Positions 1-5,257 of a DNA stretch of 13,414 nt are shown here, in pieces. The first letter of the stretch is position 1, and each line of letters starts with the position of its first letter. Source of the stretch: Alphaproteobacteria bacterium (lineage in GTDB: Bacteria > Pseudomonadota > Alphaproteobacteria > Puniceispirillales > Puniceispirillaceae); assembly GCA_022425565.1 (NCBI GenBank), contig JAKMFG010000164.1:1-13414 (forward strand). Reading direction: 5' to 3'. The notes under the pieces are model-generated. The model searched no databases, was not told where the DNA came from, and saw only the letters and a program-made list of their open reading frames with translations. The position numbers were made by a program, and so were the translations under genes.

Positions 1-405
1 CATATTGATATTTTAACATTTTAATAACTTCATGCAGATAAAATGCACTCCTTGGCTGTCGGACAAAACATCAGGCAACGGCATGGTGTCAGCACCGGCG
101 CAGCAATGGACACAGGCGGCAGGCACGGTGAATCCGCAGAGAGCTTCCCGATTTCGGGCAAAAATTGACCAGGCGGGGTCACCGGGCAGCAAACCTGAAA
201 ACAAGAAGACGGGCTGTTCCGGCGGACAGTCACATCAACGTCGTCGATGAGGTGCATCGTCAATGAGGCAAAATTTCTTCATGCCTGAATGGTCTTCACA
301 TCAATGGACCAGACCCGCGCTGCCAGGCCGCCACAGACCATCAGGCTCGGGGTGCAACGCCATTGCGCCGGTCAGAGCACGACGACGTGAAGGAGAGAAC
401 TGATC
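1..405. other. Region without a convincing gene, upstream of the broken ArsR regulator
   Basis: The first 40 bases are AT-rich and the rest has mixed composition. Short open frames of 60-80 codons exist on both strands, but none has a recognisable domain, a good ribosome binding site or a plausible composition. I see no tRNA, no terminator with a T-run and no clear sigma-70 promoter. An imperfect direct repeat (CGTCGATGAGGTG / CGTCAATGAGGCA) lies around 241-270. The promoter of the ArsR gene should be here, but I cannot point to it. The last ten bases carry that gene's ribosome binding site (AAGGAGAG, about 390-397). Confidence 0.6.
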
Positions 406-735
406 ATGGCGCGGCTTCCCGACATTGAAAGCGAACAATCCAAACTGACAACCGTTCTACGGGCGATGAGCAATGCCAAACGCATGCGCATTCTGAACGA
501 ACTCTCCGATGGGCGAGAGCGATCTGTCTCCTAACTCGAGGGGGTGATCGCCTCGCTCAGCCAGTCCGCCCTTTCACAGCATCTCGCCAGATTGCGACGC
601 GCCAACATTGTTCGAACGCGCCGCGAGTCCCAGACCATCTATTACTCAATTGATGACAGCGACGTCCTCCGTATCCTCCGGCTTCTCGGCCATATCTACA
701 CTGATGACCCGGTGATGCAGCGCACCAGACACTGA
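406..735 (+). pseudogene. ArsR-family transcriptional regulator, BigR/SqrR-like, interrupted by an in-frame TAA
   Basis: Read through the stop, this is a 109-codon ArsR/SmtB winged-helix repressor most like BigR/SqrR/YgaV, which in other proteobacteria sense persulfides and control sulfide or sulfite detoxification and TSUP genes. The ATG at 406 has a good ribosome binding site, AAGGAGAG, about 8 bases upstream. The recognition helix SQSALSQHLARLR (residues 52-64) and the wing TRRESQTIYYS (71-81) are well preserved. A TAA at 532-534 (codon 43) falls where relatives have Glu in the motif SVxELE, so one GAA-to-TAA change explains it; frame and homology continue on both sides. A restart at GTG 544 would yield 63 residues without the first helices and with a purine-rich stretch too close to serve as a normal binding site. 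The two sensor cysteines of BigR/SqrR are replaced by Asn31 and Thr99. A sequencing error at one base remains possible. Confidence 0.8.
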
Positions 736-757
736 GCATCACCAACCGGCCACCCTA

Positions 758-769
758 GCCCGATCGGGC
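758..769. promoter_or_regulatory. Perfect 12-base palindrome between the ArsR remnant and the TSUP gene
   Basis: GCCCGATCGGGC is a perfect inverted repeat in the 221-base gap (736-956) between the regulator remnant and the exporter. It is not followed by a T-run, so it is a poor terminator on the plus strand. It could be an operator or a remnant processing hairpin. It does not resemble the AT-rich sites I associate with BigR. The rest of the gap contains no gene I can support. Confidence 0.25.
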
Positions 770-956
770 CATAAAGACCGGGCCACAAAATTATCGCTGG
801 TGTTTGCAGTATCTTTTGCGACAATTCACTTCCGGTCCAGAACATTCCCCGTCGTATCCACATGGGTGGGGAAATATATGGCGTCCTATGTTCTGAGCCT
901 GTTAATCAGACGTGACCCCGTGCCGGTTCAGGGCGCGTTATTTCTGGCAAGTGACC

Positions 957-1871
957 ATGTATATTTATCTCCCCATCGCCGAAGTCTCGATGCATATCGG
1001 CATCATCATCGGGCTGGGTGGTGGCGTCGGATTCCTGTCAGGCCTGTTCGGTGTGGGCGGCGGCTTTCTGATGACACCGCTCCTTATATTCTTCGGCATT
1101 CCGCCAGCGGTCGCTGTGTCGACCGAAGCCAACCAGATCGTTGCATCATCGGTTTCGGGTGTGCTTGCACATATGCGGCGCGGCAATGTCGACTTCAAAA
1201 TGGGCGGCATCCTGATGGTTGGCGGTGTGATCGGATCGTCACTTCGCGTCGCGCTGTTCTCGTTCCTGCAATCCATTGGCCAGATCGACCTCGTCATCCA
1301 GCTGTCCTATGTGGTGTTTCTTGGCATCATCGGTTCGCTGATGCTGACCGAAAGCGTTCGCACCATCATCCGCTCACGCAAGCCAGGCGCTGTGCGCGGC
1401 AAACTTCACCAGCATAACTGGCTGCACGGTCTGCCCCTGAAGATGCGGTTCCGCCGCTCGAAGCTCTATATCAGCGCGATCCTGCCGCTTCTTCTCGGCG
1501 CGTTTGTCGGCATTCTGGCTGCAATCATGGGTGTCGGTGGCGGCTTCATTATGGTGCCGGCGATGATCTATCTGCTTGGCATGCCAACCTCGGTGGTTGT
1601 GGGTACATCGCTGTTCCAGATTATTTTTGTGACCGCCAACGTTACGCTGCTGCAGTCGATCCAGACACAGACAGTCGACTTCCTTCTGGCCGGCCTGCTG
1701 CTATTCGGCGCTGTCATCGGTGCGCAGTTCGGCAGTCGGGCTGGCGCGCTTTTGCGCGGTGAACAGCTTCGTGGATTGTTGGCGCTGATGGTTCTCGCCG
1801 TCTGTATCAAGATCGGATACGACCTCGTGGTCAGACCTGAAGACCTTCTGTCGGTGGAGTTGCTGCGATGA
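957..1871 (+). CDS. TSUP-family (TauE/SafE) membrane exporter, probably for sulfite or another sulfur anion
   Basis: A 304-residue inner-membrane protein of the TSUP family, whose members move sulfite, sulfoacetate, thiosulfate or related anions. It shows the family's internal duplication: a first block with GVGGGFLMTP around residues 32-41, followed by STEANQIVASSVSG, and a second block with GVGGGFIMVP around 192-201, followed by VGTSLFQ. A hydrophilic stretch of about 40 residues (roughly 142-180) separates the halves, and about eight membrane segments are expected. The ATG at 957 fits the usual family opening (YLPIAEVS); in-frame GTGs at 912 and 951 are possible but add residues the family lacks. 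The ribosome binding site is weak. The stop overlaps the next start in ATGA at 1868-1871, implying translational coupling to the TIGR02186 gene. Upstream sits a BigR-like remnant, a regulator type often paired with TSUP exporters, which supports a sulfur role. The substrate is inferred, not seen. Confidence 0.88.
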   Translation: MYIYLPIAEVSMHIGIIIGLGGGVGFLSGLFGVGGGFLMTPLLIFFGIPPAVAVSTEANQIVASSVSGVLAHMRRGNVDFKMGGILMVGGVIGSSLRVALFSFLQSIGQIDLVIQLSYVVFLGIIGSLMLTESVRTIIRSRKPGAVRGKLHQHNWLHGLPLKMRFRRSKLYISAILPLLLGAFVGILAAIMGVGGGFIMVPAMIYLLGMPTSVVVGTSLFQIIFVTANVTLLQSIQTQTVDFLLAGLLLFGAVIGAQFGSRAGALLRGEQLRGLLALMVLAVCIKIGYDLVVRPEDLLSVELLR

Positions 1872-2692
1872 CCCGACTGCAGCCCGTCATCCTCGGCATC
1901 TGGTTTGCCATCATCGCACTGGTCGCCACGACCGCCGCCAACGCCGCGCCGACACGGCTCGTTGCCGACCTGTCCCAAAGCCATGTGGATATTACCAGTG
2001 GTTATCATGGCACCGAGCTCTTGCTGTTTGGTGCCTATGAAGGCATTCCGGGCGACGAGCTTGTGCTGATCGTAGAAGGGCCGACAAACGACATCATCCA
2101 GCGGCGCAAGGAAAAGAGGGCCGGCGTGTGGGTGAATGTCGAAACATTGCTGTGGAAGCAGGCGCCAAGCTTCTATCACCTGTTTTCGACTGCCGAACTC
2201 AGCGAGATTGCCGACGCGCAGTCCCGCCTGAAAGCGGATATCGGGCCACTTGCAGGCGGCCTGCAGCTGGTCACCGGTGTCGATGGTGGCGGCAACGTGC
2301 ATGGCGACAGCACACCCAAAGCAGCTGTGAAACCTGCCATGGCCAAGCTCGGCACGGCAGATCAGAATGCGGGCCTGAAGCGGAACATGACCTCGAACGG
2401 GTTGTGGCAGACAAACCCGGCCTCGATCATCACTCAGCAGGATATGCTGTTCCGCACCATGCTGACTTTGCCAAGCAATGTGCCTACCGGCGACTATAGC
2501 GTTCGTATCCTACATTTTCGCGATGGCGTTGCATTAAGTGAACGCGTCACCGATATGAATATCAGGAAGGCTGGAATGAGCGCGCTGATTTACAGTTTCG
2601 CGCATGACTATCCGGTCTTCTACGGATTGTTTGCCATCGCCTTCGCGGTGGCGTCGGGCTGGCTGGCCGCGGTTGCCTTCAGGCGCGGCTGA
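1868..2692 (+). CDS. TIGR02186 / Alph_Pro_TM family membrane-anchored protein of unknown function
   Basis: A 274-residue protein I recognise as the alphaproteobacterial TIGR02186 family (Pfam Alph_Pro_TM), which has no established function. It starts with a signal peptide (hydrophobic core about residues 7-22, likely cleavage after ANA at 24-26), continues with a periplasmic domain rich in beta-type segments (residues about 27-245), and ends in one membrane helix (about 248-268) followed by FRRG. The conserved patch around residues 86-115 includes WVNVETLLWKQAPSFYHLFS. The predicted topology is periplasmic with a short cytoplasmic tail. Its ATG lies inside the stop of the TSUP gene (4-base overlap), and the universal stress gene follows 16 bases later. 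From memory, the family is repeatedly found beside TSUP exporters, so an accessory or periplasmic partner of that exporter is the most reasonable inference. Confidence 0.85.
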   Translation: MTRLQPVILGIWFAIIALVATTAANAAPTRLVADLSQSHVDITSGYHGTELLLFGAYEGIPGDELVLIVEGPTNDIIQRRKEKRAGVWVNVETLLWKQAPSFYHLFSTAELSEIADAQSRLKADIGPLAGGLQLVTGVDGGGNVHGDSTPKAAVKPAMAKLGTADQNAGLKRNMTSNGLWQTNPASIITQQDMLFRTMLTLPSNVPTGDYSVRILHFRDGVALSERVTDMNIRKAGMSALIYSFAHDYPVFYGLFAIAFAVASGWLAAVAFRRG

Positions 2693-2708
2693 GTTAGGGA
2701 GCAAGGCT

Positions 2709-3179
2709 TTGGCGAAAAAAGATCCACTCTTTCTTGTGGTGGTCGACGACTCCGAAGAGATGCACCACGCGCTGAGGTTTGCCTGCGGCCGCGCCATTGC
2801 TGTCGGCGGCAAGGTCGGCCTGATGTACTGCATCGCGCCGGCCGAATTCGAATATTGGGCCGGTGTCGGCGAACTGATGCGCGCCGAAGCGCGAGAGGAA
2901 GCCGAGGCAAATATGGCCATCCATGCGACCTACGCGCAGGAGCTGACCGGCGACATGCCGATCCTCTATGTTCGTGAGGGCGAGATCAGTGACGAGCTTC
3001 TCAACCTGATTGATGAGGAAAAGCAGATCAGCCTTCTGGTGCTTGGTGCCGACACAAAATCAGAAACCGCCGGACCACTCATCACATTCATGATGGCAAA
3101 GGGTGCTGCCCACTGCCGTGTTCCGATCACGGTCGTGCCAGGCAACCTGTCCGACGACCAGATCGACGCGCTGTTCTAG
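2709..3179 (+). CDS. Universal stress protein (UspA family), TTG start
   Basis: A 156-residue cytoplasmic UspA-fold protein. The N-terminal strand FLVVVDDSEEM (residues about 8-18) carries the paired Asp residues of the family, and the C-terminal LLVLGADT...ITVVPGNLSDDQIDAL completes the domain. The start is chosen as TTG at 2709 because AGGGAG at 2695-2700 sits 8 bases upstream and the protein then begins with AKKDPLFLVVV, as close relatives do; an earlier in-frame ATG at 2604 would overlap the preceding gene by about 90 bases. The usual ATP-binding pattern G-2x-G-9x-G(S/T) is not recognisable after LGAD, so nucleotide binding is doubtful. It is probably the third gene of the TSUP operon. 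Similar proteins in other Alphaproteobacteria are found, as I recall, near trpS and nifU, neither of which is present here. Confidence 0.85.
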   Translation: MAKKDPLFLVVVDDSEEMHHALRFACGRAIAVGGKVGLMYCIAPAEFEYWAGVGELMRAEAREEAEANMAIHATYAQELTGDMPILYVREGEISDELLNLIDEEKQISLLVLGADTKSETAGPLITFMMAKGAAHCRVPITVVPGNLSDDQIDALF

Positions 3180-3215
3180 GCAGCGCCTTCCCGTCAACCG
3201 TAACCGGACCAATCC

Positions 3216-3731
3216 ATGCGACATCTTTTTCTGACCTTACTGGGAGCCAGTTTTCTGACCATGAGCACAACAGCACAAGCCGATACCGGATCCATCCTGC
3301 TTCTCGATACCACGCAAGGACAGGTGGAAATCCGCCTTCTGCCCGACCTCGCGCCAAACCATGTCGCGCGGATCACCGAGCTAGCCAACAGCGGTTTTTA
3401 TGACGGCATTATCTTCCATCGCGTCATTCCGGGCTTCATGGCCCAGACCGGCGACCCGCAGGGCACCGGAATGGGTGGATCGGGCCAGAAGATCGACGCC
3501 GAGTTCACCGATTATGAATATCGTGTCGGCACCGTTGGCATGGCCCGTTCAATGAACCCTAATTCAGGCGACAGCCAGTTCTTCATCTGCTTTGACGGAT
3601 GTGGTCACCTGACAGGCCAGTATACGGTCTGGGGCCAGGTGGAGCGTGGCATGGAGAATGTCCACAACATCGCTGTTGGCGAGCCGCCGGCATCACCCGA
3701 TCAGATAGTTACGGCAAAGATCGTCGACTGA
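3216..3731 (+). CDS. Exported cyclophilin-type peptidyl-prolyl cis-trans isomerase
   Basis: A 171-residue cyclophilin that speeds cis-trans isomerisation of proline peptide bonds, here probably in the periplasm. Residues 1-22 form a signal peptide with AQA as the likely cleavage site. The active-site block FHRVIPGFMAQTGD (67-80) contains the catalytic Arg69 with Phe74 and Gln77, followed by GTGMGGSG. The second block, ARSMNPNSGDSQFFICF, is also intact. The position of the human CypA tryptophan is Leu in GHLTGQYTVWGQV, as is common in bacterial members, which are less cyclosporin-sensitive. The gene lies 36 bases after the stress gene and may belong to the same transcript. Its TGA (3729-3731) directly abuts the stop of the convergent permease gene. 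No cytosolic ppiB paralogue follows in this window. Confidence 0.9.
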   Translation: MRHLFLTLLGASFLTMSTTAQADTGSILLLDTTQGQVEIRLLPDLAPNHVARITELANSGFYDGIIFHRVIPGFMAQTGDPQGTGMGGSGQKIDAEFTDYEYRVGTVGMARSMNPNSGDSQFFICFDGCGHLTGQYTVWGQVERGMENVHNIAVGEPPASPDQIVTAKIVD

Positions 3732-4628
3732 TCAGCCTGAAAACGGACTGCGGCGGGTGGTGAAATACACCGCCAGCCCAGTCCAGATCAGCCCGAAGAC
3801 AACAGCTTCACGCTGCGGGAATGCCGCCCCGAAATACAACACCCCGATCAGAAGCTGTGTGGTCGGGTTGATATAAAACAACAGGCTGGCAACACTCAGT
3901 GGCAACACACTGTTGCCAGCATGATAGAACAGCAACGGCACCACCGTGATCACTCCGGCGAGCAGCGCGAAAGCCACATTGAGGGCGCCGCCACCAAAGA
4001 AAATCGTTTGGCCGCTCGCCTGCATCCACCACAAATATCCAAGACAGAACGGCACCAGCATGGCTGTCTCGACAAACATGCCGGTGACAACATCGACACC
4101 CATGCGCTTGCGGATCAAGCCGTAAAAGCCAAAGGACACCGCAAGGATGACGGCAATCCAGGGGATGCCGCCGACGCCGACTGCCTTGACCGCCACACCG
4201 GCTGCAACCACGGCAACAGCAATCCAACCCCATCTGTCCAGCCGTTCACGGAAAAATAGAATTCCAAGCACCACAGTGAACAGGGGATAGATGAAATAGC
4301 CAAGTGCCGCCTCAATCACTTGGCGCGATTGTACGGCATGAACAAACACCATCCAGTTGATGGTTAGCATCGCGCAAGATGCCAGGAATCCCCACCGGAG
4401 GCGCGACACACGCAACGCATCCCAGACCGCCGTCATGCCGCCCGTCAATTTTGGCAGCAGCAGCATCAGGAGAAGCAGGATAGCCCCCGACCACAACGCC
4501 CGATGGACCACGATTTCGGTGGTATCTACATCGCCGATCAAGCCGATATAGACGGGAACAAACCCCCACAAAAGCGCTGCAAGCGCAGCGAAAGCCGCGC
4601 CTCGGCCATCAAGTCTAGCAGGGGTCAC
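3732..4628 (-). CDS. rarD: RarD-type EamA/DMT-superfamily permease
   Basis: A 298-residue protein with about ten hydrophobic segments, typical of the EamA (drug/metabolite transporter) superfamily. RarD-type features are the opening ALLWGFVPVYIGL (residues about 18-30), the early pair E and HR in EIVVHRALWS, and ALGYFIYPLFTVVLGILFFRE (about 109-129) at the end of the first EamA half. The second half ends with SLLFYINPTTQLLIGV. RarD proteins are named after chloramphenicol sensitivity in E. coli and Pseudomonas, but their natural substrate is not settled. The start is GTG at 4626-4628, with a GAGGTGA-type binding site just upstream on the minus strand. It is convergent with the cyclophilin with no intervening bases and divergent from the cold-shock gene. 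Confidence 0.85.
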   Translation of the reverse strand: MTPARLDGRGAAFAALAALLWGFVPVYIGLIGDVDTTEIVVHRALWSGAILLLLMLLLPKLTGGMTAVWDALRVSRLRWGFLASCAMLTINWMVFVHAVQSRQVIEAALGYFIYPLFTVVLGILFFRERLDRWGWIAVAVVAAGVAVKAVGVGGIPWIAVILAVSFGFYGLIRKRMGVDVVTGMFVETAMLVPFCLGYLWWMQASGQTIFFGGGALNVAFALLAGVITVVPLLFYHAGNSVLPLSVASLLFYINPTTQLLIGVLYFGAAFPQREAVVFGLIWTGLAVYFTTRRSPFSG

Positions 4629-4691
4629 CGGTCACCTCGTCACGGGTGGTACTGTGGTAAATACGGCACAGTCCAGAGAACATCATTTTAG

Positions 4692-4760
4692 TTGGCTGTT
4701 CAACAAATTCCTGCAATTTCAGCTTATTCAATTGGCTGTTGCAAATTTGTCACTTGGCTA
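4692..4760 (+). repeat. Direct repeats TTGGCTGTT (two exact copies, one partial)
   Basis: TTGGCTGTT occurs at 4692-4700 and again at 4732-4740, exactly 40 bases apart, or about four helical turns. Both copies are followed by a CAAATT element. A shorter third copy, TTGGCTA, starts at 4754, 22 bases or about two turns further on. The first copy abuts the candidate minus-strand -10 box of rarD. The helical phasing suggests a protein-binding array, but the regulator is unknown and chance is not excluded in an AT-rich region. Confidence 0.35.
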
Positions 4761-4939
4761 ACCCTTTGTCCTGTATCAATTGTGCAAAATATGCAGGTTG
4801 TCATCACATTGCCGGACACGTTTTGCCGCACTTAGCATCATTGACTTTGCGATTGGATGACACCCAAATTATCTCAGCCGCGAATTCATATTAGATCCGC
4901 TTCCCGTGCAAAGGTGATCTCAAATGTGAAGAATGGAGC

Positions 4940-4967
4940 GTGCTGGGAGCGGCGGCTGTCCCGGCAC
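4940..4967 (+). promoter_or_regulatory. Leader hairpin just upstream of the cold-shock ribosome binding site
   Basis: GTGCTGGGA (4940-4948) pairs with TCCCGGCAC (4959-4967), giving a 9-bp stem with one G-U wobble and a 10-base GC-rich loop. The stem ends 2 bases before the AAGGAG ribosome binding site (4970-4975). No T-run follows, so it is not a terminator. Its place in the leader of a cold-shock gene suggests an RNA element that affects ribosome access or mRNA stability, possibly with temperature. The pairing is seen in the sequence; the role is inferred. Confidence 0.5.
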
Positions 4968-4984
4968 TCAAGGAGACTACGAAG

Positions 4985-5194
4985 ATGTCACAAGGCACTG
5001 TGAAATGGTTTAACACCCAAAAGGGTTATGGTTTTATTAATCCCGATGACGACGGCGCGGATGTGTTTGTTCATATCACCGCCGTGCAGAATTCGGGCCT
5101 GACCGGTCTGAATGAAGGCCAGCGGGTCGGCTACGAGCTGGCCGAACAGCGCAACGGCAAGGTTGCCGCTGTCAATCTGACGCTGGTCGACTGA
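4985..5194 (+). CDS. Cold-shock protein, CspA family
   Basis: A 69-residue single cold-shock domain, the usual CspA length. Such proteins bind single-stranded RNA or DNA and act as RNA chaperones in the cytoplasm. The N-terminus GTVKWFN (residues 4-10), the RNP1 motif KGYGFI (13-18) and the RNP2 motif VFVHI (27-31) are all present, with the binding aromatic residues intact. The ATG at 4985 is chosen because AAGGAG (4970-4975) lies 9 bases upstream; an in-frame ATG-like start at 4940 would fall inside the leader hairpin. The gene appears monocistronic, with terminator-like hairpins directly downstream and a long leader upstream. The sequence does not tell whether it is truly cold-induced. Confidence 0.95.
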   Translation: MSQGTVKWFNTQKGYGFINPDDDGADVFVHITAVQNSGLTGLNEGQRVGYELAEQRNGKVAAVNLTLVD

Positions 5195-5205
5195 CTTTCT
5201 ACCCT

Positions 5206-5257
5206 GCTTTACGATAAAGCCGCTGCCGGTCAGACGATTGGCAGCGGCACCACTTTT
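5206..5257. terminator. Tandem hairpins between convergent genes, candidate bidirectional terminator
   Basis: The first element, GCTTTACGATAAAGC (5206-5220), folds into a perfect 6-bp stem with a 3-base loop. The second pairs GCCGCTGCC (5219-5227) with GGCAGCGGC (5240-5248), a perfect 9-bp stem with a 12-base loop, followed on the plus strand by a short T-run at 5254-5257. The two share two bases (5219-5220), so they cannot both form completely. The second stem overlaps the last codons and stop of the convergent aminomethyltransferase gene. Rho-independent termination of the cold-shock transcript is likely; termination in the other direction is less certain because its T-run is weak. Confidence 0.55.

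Larger units (their letters stand above)
4629..4984. promoter_or_regulatory. Divergent intergenic region between rarD and the cold-shock gene
   Basis: This 356-base stretch is clearly more AT-rich than its surroundings and holds no credible gene. On the minus strand TAAAAT (plus-strand positions 4685-4690) is a possible -10 box for rarD, although no good -35 lies at normal spacing. On the plus strand TTGACT at 4841-4846 is a possible -35 for the cold-shock gene, with only a weak -10 near 4864-4870; ATATTAGAT around 4888-4896 is another -10-like block. Either placement leaves an untranslated leader of roughly 90-110 bases, as is usual for cold-shock genes. Repeats and a leader hairpin within it are listed separately. 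Confidence 0.5.

Noticed and set aside
30..263. Overlapping 60-80 codon frames on both strands in the first 260 bases
   Set aside because: No ribosome binding sites, no recognisable motifs, and Cys/Pro-rich unstructured products.
273..378. Minus-strand fragments resembling a decayed beta-propeller C-terminus (GGLAARVWSIDV near the end)
   Set aside because: The suggestive pieces lie in two different frames and are too short to separate from chance; a homology search of this strand would be needed to revive the idea.
800..1417. 205-codon open frame on the plus strand overlapping the TSUP gene
   Set aside because: It is out of frame with the TSUP gene, whose internal duplication and family motifs are unambiguous; its product is rich in Arg, His and Cys and has no domain.
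1568..2302. 244-codon minus-strand frame across the TSUP and TIGR02186 genes
   Set aside because: It is antisense to two recognisable genes, with low-complexity composition and no motif; a shadow of codon bias.
4940..5194. Longer cold-shock protein starting at 4940
   Set aside because: The extra 15 residues are foreign to the family and the start would lie in the leader hairpin, whereas AAGGAG is ideally placed for the ATG at 4985.
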